Source of the DNA: Bacillota bacterium
GTDB taxonomy: Bacteria > Bacillota > Sulfobacillia > JAJZYS01 > JAJZLH01
Direction of reading: 5' to 3'
Length of the DNA stretch: 64,000 bases
NCBI GenBank assembly: GCA_021850485.1
Contig: JAJZLY010000025.1
Location: forward strand, 62,001-126,000
The position numbers and the translations under genes were made by a program. The notes beneath the pieces were generated by a model. It did not search any database. It was given only the letters and a program-made list of their open reading frames with translations, and was not told the DNA's origin. Of this stretch, positions 34,078 through 42,909 are shown one piece after another. Every line of letters begins with the position of its first letter. The stretch's first letter is position 1.

Positions 34078-35286
34078 TCAGGCGGGTGCGAAATCGCCAT
34101 CAGCCAGCTTTAGCCAGTCGCTGATGCAGGCCAAAAAGGCCATCACACCGACAGACAGGGCGCCCTCATCCAGCGTAAAGCGCGGATGGTGCAACGGATA
34201 GGTGATGCCCTCGGCCACATTGCCTGATCCGACCTGATAAAAGCAGCCTGGCGCCTTGGTCTGATAGGCAGAGAAATCCTCTCCCGCCATCAGCGGCACG
34301 CCCTCGACCACAGCCTCGGGGCCAAAGGTCTGGGTCAGGGCCCGGCGGACCAGATCGGTAACCGCCTGATCGTTGATCACCGACCGATATCCTTGAACGT
34401 ATGTGAATTCGTAGCTGGCGCCGTGGGCCTCGGTCACCCCCCGTACAATGCGCTCCATCAAGACCGGGACCTTTTGGCGAAGCTCGGGGTTGAATGATCG
34501 CACCGTACCACCCAGTTCCACAGATCCCGGAATGATGTTGTCGGCACTACCGGCCATGAATTTGGTAACTGAAACCACCAGAGCCTCTTGGGGATCGGTG
34601 TTGCGAGCCACGATCATCTGCAGATTGGCGACCACCTGCACTCCGATGGCCACTGGATCCACCGACCGATGCGGGTCCGCAGCATGGCCGCCGAGGCCGG
34701 TGATCACAATCCGGAAGGTATCTGGAGACGCCGTGACCGGGCCAGCCCGCATGGCGAAGGTGCCGACTGGCAGGCCGGGCTCCATGTGGGCGCCAATCAC
34801 CCGATCCACCTGATCCATCACGCCGGCCTGGACCAGCGCCTCTGCGCCCCCAGGGAGCTGCTCTTCGGCGTGCTGAAAGATGAAGCGGACCTCGCCGCTC
34901 AGACGCGTTTGGTAGCCGGTCAGCACCTTGGCAGCGCCCAGCAACATGGTGGTGTGTCCGTCGTGCCCGCAGGCATGCATCACGCCTGGCCGCTGGGAGC
35001 GAAAGGCGAAGGAGTTCTCCTCCTGGATCGGCAGGGCGTCGATATCCGCCCGGATGGCCACCACCGGGCCGGGCCGCGCGCCAATCAGCCGGGCGACCAC
35101 TCCGGTTGGGGTCGGCCTGGTGATCTCCAGTGCTCCGAAGTCGTGCAGCCTCGCCTCGATGAAGGCCGTCGTCTCGTGCTCCTGGAAGGACAGTTCCGGA
35201 TTCTGGTGCAACCTGCGCCGCCACGCCACCAAGTCGGGCTGAATTCGGGCCACGTCCGCTGCCAACTGCTGTTTTAGCTCAGCCAC
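34078..35286 (-). CDS. M20-family amidohydrolase (N-acyl-amino-acid / IAA-amino-acid hydrolase-like)
   Basis: A 402-residue zinc metallohydrolase of the M20D group that removes acyl groups from amino acids. The N-terminal WRRRLHQNPELSFQEHET, HACGHDGHTTMLLGAAK with metal His/Asp, QHAEEQLPGGAEAL with the catalytic Glu and LMAGEDFSAYQ near the C-terminus are all present. No signal peptide, so cytosolic. It stands alone between copper genes, with no obvious link to them. Confidence 0.9.
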   Translation of the reverse strand: MAELKQQLAADVARIQPDLVAWRRRLHQNPELSFQEHETTAFIEARLHDFGALEITRPTPTGVVARLIGARPGPVVAIRADIDALPIQEENSFAFRSQRPGVMHACGHDGHTTMLLGAAKVLTGYQTRLSGEVRFIFQHAEEQLPGGAEALVQAGVMDQVDRVIGAHMEPGLPVGTFAMRAGPVTASPDTFRIVITGLGGHAADPHRSVDPVAIGVQVVANLQMIVARNTDPQEALVVSVTKFMAGSADNIIPGSVELGGTVRSFNPELRQKVPVLMERIVRGVTEAHGASYEFTYVQGYRSVINDQAVTDLVRRALTQTFGPEAVVEGVPLMAGEDFSAYQTKAPGCFYQVGSGNVAEGITYPLHHPRFTLDEGALSVGVMAFLACISDWLKLADGDFAPA

Positions 35287-35378
35287 GTTCCGACTTCCTT
35301 TCCGAGGTCTCCCTGGGCCTGGATCGCCCGACCTCGGCGCTAAGCCCAGATCGGCGCTTAGACCGTATGGACGGGCGG

Positions 35379-37850
35379 CTAGGGCTGCCGCATCGCCGGC
35401 CGGTCAGTGGCCAGACGCACCCGCCGCAAGAGCAGCGCACTGGTGGTGACGCTGACTGAGCTCAACGCCATGGCCGCTGCAGCGATCGCAGGGTTGAGCA
35501 GGCCAAACGCCGCCAGTGGTATCCCTACGATGTTGTAGCCGAGCGCCCAGGCGAGATTTTGGTGGATCTTCCGGACGGTCGCCTGGCTCATTTGAAAAGC
35601 GGCGACAACACCTTGCAGATCACTGCCGATCAAGGTGACATCGGCAGCCGCCCGGGCCACATCCGTCCCTGTACCAAGGGCGATACCGAGGTCGGCTACT
35701 GCCAGGGCCGGGGCATCGTTGATGCCTTCCCCGACCATGGCGACCACGCGGCCGCTAGCTTGCAACTCAGTGATCATCTCTGCCTTCGCCGCTGGCAGCA
35801 CCTGGGCCTTCACCCGATTGCGCGGGATCGAAACCTGATCGGCCACGGCCTGAGCAGTGGTGAGATTGTCACCAGTCAGCAGCCACACTTCCTTCCCAGA
35901 CTGGGCCAGCCGGGCCACCACCGCTGTCGCTTCTGGGCGCAGCTGGTCAGTCAGAGCGGCGTAGCCGGCGGCCTGATCGGCGACTCCGATCAACACCACG
36001 GCCTGCCCCAGGCGTTCTTGGGCGTCGACCATCGCCTGCAGATCCTGGGGGATGCTGATGGCGCGGCTGGCAAGAAACTCTGCCGTCCCGACGGCCAGGG
36101 GCTGTCCGTCAACGACGGCGCGCACCCCTTGCCCCGCTTGTGACCACCAGTCCTCGATCACATGTCTGGAGGCGGCGCCGGCAGGCACATGTCGGGCCAG
36201 GGCCTGCCCGATCGGGTGCTCAGAGCGCTCCTCGACTGCTGCGACGAGCTCGCTCAGGGTCTTCTCCTGGCCCTCCCACGCACCGTGCGCTCGCAGGTCG
36301 GCCACCCCTAAGCGTCCCTCCGTCAAGGTTCCGGTCTTGTCGAACACCACGACATTGACCCGTTGCGCCCGCTCGAGCACCTCAGGGTTTCGAAACAACA
36401 TCCCCTGCTCTGCGGCGCGCCCCGTCCCCACCATGATGGCAGTCGGGATGGCCAGTCCCAGGGCACAGGGACAGGCCACGACCAGCACCGCCACCGCCGT
36501 GACTAGCGCCTCTGTTGGCGCCCCCACCAGCACCCACAGCGCGGCTGTGACCATCGCCGCCGCCAAGACCGCCGCCACGAACACAGCAGCCACGCGATCG
36601 GCGAAGCGCTCGGCAGGAGCCTTGCCAGCCTGGGCCCGCTCGACCATGCGCACGATCTGGGCCAGAGCGGTGTCGGCCCCGGTGCGGTCTGCACGCATCA
36701 CCACAGACCCACTCATGTTGTGGGTGCCGCAGGCCACGGCATCTCCAATGCGACGAGGCACGGGCCGGCTTTCTCCGGTCAACATCGACTCGTCGACCTC
36801 GGTTTCTCCCTGTACCACGGTGCCATCCACCGGCACCGTCTCTCCCGGGCCAACCCGCAGCAGATCGCCAGGCCGCACCTCAGCCACCGCTACCTGCCGC
36901 TCCTGGTCGCCCTCCAGGCGCAATGCCAGCACCGGCCGCAGCGAAGCTAGCTGGCGAATGGCTAAGGAGGCACGGCCCTTGCCGGTGGCCTCCATCAGCT
37001 TGCCCAGCAACACCAGCGTCACCAGCAGCGCGCTGGTCTCGAAGTACAGTCCGTGGAAGGCCGCTGGCAGGACCCCGATCAGTTTGAGTGCGCTCGCCCC
37101 ATAGGCAACAGTCGTGCCCAGCGCTACCAGCACCGACATGTTGGCGGTGCCGCCGCGCAGATTCAGATAGGCGTCCCGATAGAAGAAGCTGCCGGGGCCC
37201 ACCTGGACCACGGTGGCCAGCGCCATCAGCAACCACGGGTTTGCCAACCAGGCAACGGCCACCGGCCAGCCACCAAGCCAGCCTGCGGCCATCGTCAGCA
37301 ACAGGGGCAAGGTGGGCACGGCGGCCCACCAAAACCGGCGGCGCCATCTGGCCAGATCGCGCAGCCGTGCTGCCTCTTCCACATCTTGGTCCTCGGCCGG
37401 AATCACCTGCGCGTGATAGCCCGCTTTGTCCACCGCAGCGCTAAGTGCCGGTTCTGCGACAGCACCACCGAGATGACTGATCCGGGCCGTGCCGCTGGCC
37501 AGGTTGACCTCGGCGCTGACGACACCGGGCATCTTGCCCAGGGTGCGCTCGACCCGTCTGACACAACTGGCACAGGTCATCCCCTCCACGGTCAGGCGCG
37601 TCTCCGAGAGCGCCACCTGATAGTTCAGCTGGCGCACGGCTTGCACCAGCCGATCCAAAGACACCTCGGCCCTCGCGTACACCACCTGGACGCGGCCACT
37701 GGCCAAATTGACCGTGGCTTCGGACACGCCGGCCAGGGCCTCCAGGGTCCTCTTGACCCGGGCTGCGGCCGACGCATCGGTGATACCGATCACCACGAAG
37801 GAATCTTCTTGTACGCCAACCGATGGCACGCTGGTTGCCTGTACCGACAT
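35379..37850 (-). CDS. copA: Cu(I)-exporting P1B-type ATPase with one degenerate HMA domain
   Basis: An 823-residue copper pump. Residues 18-80 are an HMA domain whose CxxC has become D25-A-S-A28; the second HMA keeps GMTCASC (C93, C96). Eight membrane helices follow with the CPC of the metal site (VVACPCALGL). Other motifs: TGES, the phosphorylated Asp in DKTGTLTEG, the SEHPIG nucleotide-site motif and a C-terminal hinge that reads GEGINDAP instead of GDGINDAP (E708). That Asp normally helps hold Mg2+. It starts 16 bp after csoR, in one operon under a CsoR-type operator. Confidence 0.95.
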   Translation of the reverse strand: MSVQATSVPSVGVQEDSFVVIGITDASAAARVKRTLEALAGVSEATVNLASGRVQVVYARAEVSLDRLVQAVRQLNYQVALSETRLTVEGMTCASCVRRVERTLGKMPGVVSAEVNLASGTARISHLGGAVAEPALSAAVDKAGYHAQVIPAEDQDVEEAARLRDLARWRRRFWWAAVPTLPLLLTMAAGWLGGWPVAVAWLANPWLLMALATVVQVGPGSFFYRDAYLNLRGGTANMSVLVALGTTVAYGASALKLIGVLPAAFHGLYFETSALLVTLVLLGKLMEATGKGRASLAIRQLASLRPVLALRLEGDQERQVAVAEVRPGDLLRVGPGETVPVDGTVVQGETEVDESMLTGESRPVPRRIGDAVACGTHNMSGSVVMRADRTGADTALAQIVRMVERAQAGKAPAERFADRVAAVFVAAVLAAAMVTAALWVLVGAPTEALVTAVAVLVVACPCALGLAIPTAIMVGTGRAAEQGMLFRNPEVLERAQRVNVVVFDKTGTLTEGRLGVADLRAHGAWEGQEKTLSELVAAVEERSEHPIGQALARHVPAGAASRHVIEDWWSQAGQGVRAVVDGQPLAVGTAEFLASRAISIPQDLQAMVDAQERLGQAVVLIGVADQAAGYAALTDQLRPEATAVVARLAQSGKEVWLLTGDNLTTAQAVADQVSIPRNRVKAQVLPAAKAEMITELQASGRVVAMVGEGINDAPALAVADLGIALGTGTDVARAAADVTLIGSDLQGVVAAFQMSQATVRKIHQNLAWALGYNIVGIPLAAFGLLNPAIAAAAMALSSVSVTTSALLLRRVRLATDRPAMRQP

Positions 37851-37866
37851 CTGGGCGCCCCCTCGC

Positions 37867-38157
37867 TCACTGACGGAGCTTGCCGACGACCTCCATCAAT
37901 TCGCTGACCGCCTGATCGCCGTGGCCCTCAGTGATTGCCTTGGCCACGCATCCTCGGACGTGCCCTTCGAGCAGCCCGGACGCCACCTTATCGACCGCCG
38001 CCTTGACGGCTGCGATCTGGATCAAGATGTCGACGCAGTAGCGATCCTCGTCGACCATCCGCTGGATGCCACGGACTTGCCCCTCGATCCGTCGCAGCCG
38101 CACCATCAGCGCCTCGTTGTCCCGATTGTACTGGCTGGGCGGGCGCCCAATCGCCAT
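37867..38157 (-). CDS. csoR: Copper-sensing repressor CsoR
   Basis: A 96-residue DUF156-family repressor. The Cu(I) ligands Cys41, His66 and Cys70 show the exact C-x24-H-x3-C spacing of copper sensors, with RLRRIEGQVRGIQRMV before them. Cu(I) binding releases it from DNA and turns on copA. ATG 38157 is preferred because GGGAGG lies 7 bp upstream; the frame extends to ATG 38187. It differs clearly from the other CsoR-family protein at 22790, which lacks this set. Confidence 0.93.
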   Translation of the reverse strand: MAIGRPPSQYNRDNEALMVRLRRIEGQVRGIQRMVDEDRYCVDILIQIAAVKAAVDKVASGLLEGHVRGCVAKAITEGHGDQAVSELMEVVGKLRQ

Positions 38158-38196
38158 CCCATTTGCCTCCCATGCCGTTTTGCGCATACCACCTAC

Positions 38197-38231
38197 GGGT
38201 ATAGGCTATACCCCCGTTAGGGAACCGTCAA
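38197..38231 (-). promoter_or_regulatory. csoR-copA promoter with CsoR operator
   Basis: On the - strand, TTGACG (38231-38226) and TAGCCT or TATAGC about 15-17 bp on form a promoter. The palindrome GGGTATAG-G-CTATACCC (38197-38213) overlaps this -10 region, as expected for repression by CsoR. The divergent old yellow enzyme gene begins about 90 bp away. Confidence 0.7.
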
Positions 38232-38304
38232 TCCGGTTTGTGGTGATTTGGCTGAGGTAAGATGGTGGGGCGCCTTGTTCCGAGATACGGGAGGTGTCAG
38301 TCTC

Positions 38305-39465
38305 TTGTCGCAACGTCGCTCCCCCGCGCCAGACCCCCAGCACGGCGGTCATCTGTTCGCTCCGCTGCAACTCCGCTCGCTCACCTTGCGCAACCGCATC
38401 GTGGTCTCCCCGATGTGCATGTACTCGTGCCCGGACCAAGACGGCATGGCCAATGACTGGCACATGGTCCACCTGGGCTCGCGTGCGGTGGGCGGTGCCG
38501 CCGTCGTCTTTACCGAGGCGACCGCGGTCGGCGCCGAGGGGCGGATCTCGCCGTTTGATCTTGGTATCTGGACGGACACCCAGGCTCAGGCACTGGCCCC
38601 GATCACGGCCTTTATCCAGAGCCAAGAGGCGCTGGCCGGCATTCAACTCGCGCACGCCGGCCGTAAAGCCAGCACCCAGGTGCCGTGGTCGGACACCCGG
38701 GGCCAAGTGCCAATCGGGCATGGGGGGTGGCAGCCGCTGGCGCCGAGCGCCCTGCCCTTTGCGCCCGGGGACCGCGCCCCCAAAGCGCTGTCCATCGCCG
38801 AGATCGAGGGCATCGTCGCCGAATTCGGGGCGGCCACCGCCCGGGCCCTTAGAGCTGGCTTCCAGGTGGTCGAGGTTCATGCCGCCCACGGCTATCTGAT
38901 CCACCAATTCTTGTCTCCGCTCTCCAACAACCGCGACGACCAGTACGGCGGCTCGCTGGCCAACCGATTCCGCTTCCTGGCCCAGGTGGTGATGGCGGTG
39001 CGAGCGGAGTGGCCGGACGACCTGCCGCTGTGGGTGCGCCTTAGTGCGACCGACTGGGCGGAGGCGGGCGGCTGGGACATCGATCAGACGGTGGAAGTGT
39101 CCCGCTGGCTGAAAGATCTCGGCGTAGATGTCATCGACTGCTCATCCGGTGGGACCTTGCGCAGCGCACAGATCCCCGAGGGACCCGGTTACCAGGTGGG
39201 TTTTGCCGAGCGCGTTCGCAAGGAGGCAGCGCTGACCTCGGCCGCCGTCGGGCTGATCACCGCACCCGAGCAGGCCAATCGGATCATCGAAAGCGGCCAG
39301 GCAGATCTGGTGCTGCTCGCCCGGGCCATGCTCCGCAATCCCTACTGGCCGATGACAGCAGCCCAGGAGCTGGGCGCTGAGGTGCGCTGGCCGAATCAGT
39401 ATCTGCGCGCTCGCCCCAAGGTACCGGTGGCCCGGAACACGGCCTCGGTGGTCGGCCCTCAGTAG
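38305..39465 (+). CDS. NADH:flavin oxidoreductase, old yellow enzyme family (YqjM-like)
   Basis: An FMN enzyme of about 386 residues that reduces activated C=C bonds of electrophiles. YqjM-type features: RNRIVVSPMCMYSC with the FMN-tuning Cys, EATAVGAEGRIS, QLAHAGRKAS with the His substrate anchor, VVEVHAAHGYLIHQFLSPLSN and LARAMLRNPYW. TTG 38305 is chosen because GGGAGGTG lies upstream; TTG 38248 would add 19 residues. It diverges from csoR and shares the intergenic region with the copper operator. Confidence 0.9.
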   Translation: MSQRRSPAPDPQHGGHLFAPLQLRSLTLRNRIVVSPMCMYSCPDQDGMANDWHMVHLGSRAVGGAAVVFTEATAVGAEGRISPFDLGIWTDTQAQALAPITAFIQSQEALAGIQLAHAGRKASTQVPWSDTRGQVPIGHGGWQPLAPSALPFAPGDRAPKALSIAEIEGIVAEFGAATARALRAGFQVVEVHAAHGYLIHQFLSPLSNNRDDQYGGSLANRFRFLAQVVMAVRAEWPDDLPLWVRLSATDWAEAGGWDIDQTVEVSRWLKDLGVDVIDCSSGGTLRSAQIPEGPGYQVGFAERVRKEAALTSAAVGLITAPEQANRIIESGQADLVLLARAMLRNPYWPMTAAQELGAEVRWPNQYLRARPKVPVARNTASVVGPQ

Positions 39466-39509
39466 CGCACTCAGGCATCCTGATCTGACGGCATGGGACT
39501 CTCCCCCGA

Positions 39510-39538
39510 TTGATAAGTCAATGCTTATGTGTTTATCT
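39510..39538 (+). promoter_or_regulatory. ars promoter with ArsR-type inverted repeat
   Basis: TTGATA (39510-39515) and TTATCT (39533-39538) are 17 bp apart. The repeat ATAAG-N6-CTTAT (39513-39528) lies between and over them, with a further TTATC arm. This matches ArsR/SmtB-type AT-rich operators. Confidence 0.65.
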
Positions 39539-39561
39539 GGACACCGGTAGGAGGTGTGCAG

Positions 39562-39903
39562 ATGGACACCCATCGGTTGTCTTCGCTGCTCCGGGCCCTG
39601 GCCGACCCAACTCGCCTCAGCATCGTCTCGCTGCTGACCAGACGAGACTTCTGCGGCTGTGAGCTGGTGCCGTTGTTCGGCGTCTCTCAGCCGGCAGTCT
39701 CTCAACATCTGGCCCGGTTGAAATCCGTCGGATTGGTCAACGAGAGTCGTCATGGCCAGTGGGTCTTCTATCACCTCGACCAGGACTTGATGGCGGAGTT
39801 GTCACAAGCACTGAGTCAGTTGAGGCCACTCAGCGAGTCGCTGAGCGGCCAGCTTGGGACACCGCCTGCGAACTGCCCGTGGCCCATCGCCTCGGCCCGA
39901 TGA
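39562..39903 (+). CDS. arsR: ArsR-family arsenic-responsive repressor
   Basis: A 113-residue winged helix-turn-helix repressor. LADPTRLSIVSLL starts the domain. Cys31 and Cys33 in DFCGCELV supply the As(III)/Sb(III) site in the DNA-recognition region. SQPAVSQHLARLKSVGLV is the recognition helix. ATG 39562 has TAGGAGGTGTGCAG upstream; an earlier in-frame ATG at 39529 lies in the operator. Its stop overlaps the acr3 start (ATGA). Confidence 0.93.
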   Translation: MDTHRLSSLLRALADPTRLSIVSLLTRRDFCGCELVPLFGVSQPAVSQHLARLKSVGLVNESRHGQWVFYHLDQDLMAELSQALSQLRPLSESLSGQLGTPPANCPWPIASAR

Positions 39904-40991
39904 CGCCCGTTCCAGTCGCCCGGCGGCTACGACTGCTCGACCGCTTCCTCACCGTGTGGATCTTTGCGGCAATGGCTCTAGGCTTGCTGATCGGCCGCAG
40001 CCTGCCAGGGGTGGCCACGACCTTGGGACAGCTTGGCTCCGGTACGGTCTCCTGGCCGATCGCCTTGGGTTTGATGGTGATGCTCTACCCGCCGCTGGCC
40101 AAGGTCAAATACGGTGAGCTGGGCCGTGTCTTCTCCGATCTGCGGGTCTTGGTTGTCTCGCTGATCCAGAACTGGCTGGTCGGTCCGCTGCTGATGGCAG
40201 CACTAGCAATCATCTTCCTCCACCAACACCCAGCTTTTATGACCGGGGTCATGCTGATCGGGCTGGCCCGCTGTATCGCCATGGTGCTGGTCTGGAACGA
40301 TCTGGCCGGTGGTCAGGCGGAGTACGCGGCCGGCCTGGTCGCCTTCAACTCGCTGTTTCAGGTGCTGTTCTACGCCGCCTACGCCTACTTGTTCCTGACC
40401 GTTCTGCCACCGGTGCTGGGACTGGCTGCGGTGGCCGTGCACGTCACCATCGGACAGGTGGCACGCACGGTGGCACTGTACCTGGGCGTACCGCTGGTGC
40501 TGGGGGCAGCGACCCGCATCTGGCTCGGCCGCAGGATCGGTCAGGCAGCATATGAGCAGCGTTTCCTGCCGGCAGTGGCGCCGCTGACCCTGATCGCCCT
40601 ATTGGCCACCATCGTGGTCATGTTCGCCTTGCAGGGCCGGGCCATTTTGCAGCTTCCCGCTGACGCCGCCCTGGTCGCCCTGCCGCTCGTCTTGTACTTC
40701 GTCCTGATGTTCGCCATCTCGGTCGCCCTCAGCCGGCGGGCCGGAGCCCGCCCAGATGTCGTCACCGCCCTCGCCTTCACCGCTGCCAGCAACAACTTCG
40801 AACTGGCCATCGCGGTGGCGATCGGTGTTTTTGGCATCGCATCGCCAGTCGCCTTTGCCACCGTGATCGGCCCCTTGGTCGAGGTGCCGGTGATGATCGG
40901 CCTGGTCGGTCTGGCCGCTCGTCTGCACCTGAGCCAGCCGAAGCCGGCCTGGCAGTCCGCGATCGGCGCCAAGGAGGGCTCGGAGACGTGA
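39900..40991 (+). CDS. acr3: ACR3-type arsenite efflux permease
   Basis: A 363-residue, ten-helix permease that exports As(OH)3 using the proton gradient. The family signature LARCIAMVLVWNDLAGG contains the conserved Cys, and ASNNFELAIAVAIG is the late conserved helix. It is coupled to arsR by an ATGA overlap and to arsC by 4 bp, giving the classical arsR-acr3-arsC unit. Confidence 0.94.
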   Translation: MTPVPVARRLRLLDRFLTVWIFAAMALGLLIGRSLPGVATTLGQLGSGTVSWPIALGLMVMLYPPLAKVKYGELGRVFSDLRVLVVSLIQNWLVGPLLMAALAIIFLHQHPAFMTGVMLIGLARCIAMVLVWNDLAGGQAEYAAGLVAFNSLFQVLFYAAYAYLFLTVLPPVLGLAAVAVHVTIGQVARTVALYLGVPLVLGAATRIWLGRRIGQAAYEQRFLPAVAPLTLIALLATIVVMFALQGRAILQLPADAALVALPLVLYFVLMFAISVALSRRAGARPDVVTALAFTAASNNFELAIAVAIGVFGIASPVAFATVIGPLVEVPVMIGLVGLAARLHLSQPKPAWQSAIGAKEGSET

Positions 40992-41470
40992 GTGAGCTGC
41001 CACTGGTCTACTTCGTGTGCACGGGCAACGCCTGTCGCAGCCAGATGGCCGAGGGATGGGCCAGAGCGCTGTTCGGCAGCCATCTGCAAGTTGCCAGTGC
41101 CGGTATCCAGCCGACTGGCCTAGACCCCAGGGCTACAGCGGCGATGGCAGAACTTGGGGTGGACATCTCCGCCCAGGTGTCCAAGATGTTGGATCCGCTC
41201 TTGTTGGCCCGGGCAGATCTGGTGATTACCCTTTGCGATGATGCGGACCAGCGTTGCCCTACGACGCCGCCCCAGGTTCGCCGCCTGCATTGGTCAGTTA
41301 CGGATCCGGCGACCGCCAGCGGCAGCCCAGAGCAGGTGTCTGAGGTTTTTCGCCAAGTGCGCGACCAGCTTCGGCTGCGCATCGAAACCCTGCCCTTTGA
41401 GTTCGGCCAGACCTGGCCACTGAGCCATCCGCCGACAGGAGGGCTTGGCCACGACAGGGAAACCTTGTAA
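40988..41470 (+). CDS. arsC: Thioredoxin-coupled arsenate reductase (LMW phosphatase type)
   Basis: Reduces arsenate to arsenite for export by Acr3. The 160-residue protein has the P-loop VCTGNACRSQMAEG with nucleophile Cys11 and the redox pair Cys83 and Cys90 in TLCDDADQRC, as in Staphylococcus ArsC. DPATASG is also typical. The C-terminal 20 residues (PPTGGLGHDRE) are an unusual short extension. GTG 40988 overlaps the acr3 stop. Confidence 0.93.
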   Translation: MSELPLVYFVCTGNACRSQMAEGWARALFGSHLQVASAGIQPTGLDPRATAAMAELGVDISAQVSKMLDPLLLARADLVITLCDDADQRCPTTPPQVRRLHWSVTDPATASGSPEQVSEVFRQVRDQLRLRIETLPFEFGQTWPLSHPPTGGLGHDRETL

Positions 41471-41514
41471 CTAGCCCGACCCAGGGCCGGTCACCGGACC
41501 AAAGGGGGATCTCC

Positions 41515-42909
41515 GTGTCCACCACGCTGCCGGCGCATATCTTCCGGGCCTACGACATCCGCGGCCTGGTCGACCAGGAGTTGACCACTGACACGTACTA
41601 CCGGCTTGGTCTGGCCTTCGGCCACACCTGCCGCCTGCAAGGACTGCGCGGCGTGGCGGTCGGCGGCGACAACCGTCCGAGCACGCCTGCCTTCGCCCAA
41701 GCCCTGTCCGAAGGGATTCAGGCGACTGGCCTCGACACCTTCGAGATCGGCATCCAGCCCACGCCTCTTGGCTACTTCGCCAGAGAGATGGTGGACCGGG
41801 TGGGGATGGCGATGGTCACCGCTTCGCACAACCCCAAAGAGTTCAACGGCCTGAAACTCGGCTATCGGCACGCCGCCCTCAGCGAGGATGAACTCCAGGC
41901 GCTGCGGCCGCTCACCCAGAGCGTCCAGCCCAACGCGGTCAAGGGTCATCGTCGGGAGATCGACGTCCGCACGGCCTACCTGGAGGACTATGACATCCGC
42001 GTCGGCGGCCCCTTGGGGCTCAAGGTGGTGGCCGACTGCGGCAACGGCACCGCCGGCCTCTATGAGCCGGCTCTCTCGCAACAGGCAGCAGGTGCCTGCC
42101 AAGGGCTGTTTTTGGAGTCAGACGCCTCTTACCCCAACCACCACCCGGATCCCAGCGTGGCGGCCAACCTGGTGGCGCTAGCGGCCGCTGTGGTCAGCTC
42201 AGGGGCGGACTTGGGCGTTGGCTACGACGGCGATGCCGACCGCCTGGGCGTCGTCGACCACCGCGGGGCGTTCGTGATGGCGGACCGGCTGATGGCCCTA
42301 TGGTGGCAGGAGATCTTGCAAGATCACCCTGGCGTCGAGGTGCCGGTGGAGGTGAAGTGTTCGAAAATCCTCTACGACTTGGCCACCAAGTGGGGCGGGC
42401 GGCCGTTTTTCTGCCGCAGCGGGCACGCCCCGATGAAGATCATGCTCCGTCAGCGGCATTTACTGTTTGCCGGAGAGCTGTCCGGGCATTTGTTCTTCGC
42501 CGACGACTACTACGGCTTTGACGACGCCTTCTACGCGGCCGGCCGCCTGTACCGTCTGGTAGCCGCCGCAGGGCGGCCCCTGGCTGATCTGCTCGCCCAG
42601 CTGCCGGAGACCGCCAGCACTGAGGAGATCCGCTTTGCCACTGCCGACGCCGATAAGTTTCGCTTGGTGGAGGCGCTCAGCCGGCACTATGCTGCCAAGC
42701 TGCCGGTGGTGACGGTAGACGGCGTGCGCGTTCAGTTCGCAGACGGCTGGTGCCTGGTCCGGGCATCCAACACCCAACCGGTGGCGGTGTTCCGGGCGGA
42801 AGCGGACGACCAAGAGGGCTTGGACCGCATTCTCGAGGACGTCGCCATGACCGCCCGCCAGTTGGGCTGGCAGGGTCTGGCTGACGCAGCCGAAGCCGCC
42901 AGGTCTTAG
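41515..42909 (+). CDS. Phosphomannomutase/phosphoglucomutase
   Basis: A 464-residue alpha-D-phosphohexomutase that interconverts hexose 1- and 6-phosphates for wall polysaccharide and glycogen precursors. The phosphoserine loop TASHNPKEFNG, the Mg2+ loop YDGDADRLG, the sugar-binding GELSGHLFF and the phosphate-binding RASNTQPV are all there. GTG 41515 has GGGGG upstream. Its stop overlaps the stop of the convergent miaA gene by a few bases. Confidence 0.9.
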   Translation: MSTTLPAHIFRAYDIRGLVDQELTTDTYYRLGLAFGHTCRLQGLRGVAVGGDNRPSTPAFAQALSEGIQATGLDTFEIGIQPTPLGYFAREMVDRVGMAMVTASHNPKEFNGLKLGYRHAALSEDELQALRPLTQSVQPNAVKGHRREIDVRTAYLEDYDIRVGGPLGLKVVADCGNGTAGLYEPALSQQAAGACQGLFLESDASYPNHHPDPSVAANLVALAAAVVSSGADLGVGYDGDADRLGVVDHRGAFVMADRLMALWWQEILQDHPGVEVPVEVKCSKILYDLATKWGGRPFFCRSGHAPMKIMLRQRHLLFAGELSGHLFFADDYYGFDDAFYAAGRLYRLVAAAGRPLADLLAQLPETASTEEIRFATADADKFRLVEALSRHYAAKLPVVTVDGVRVQFADGWCLVRASNTQPVAVFRAEADDQEGLDRILEDVAMTARQLGWQGLADAAEAARS

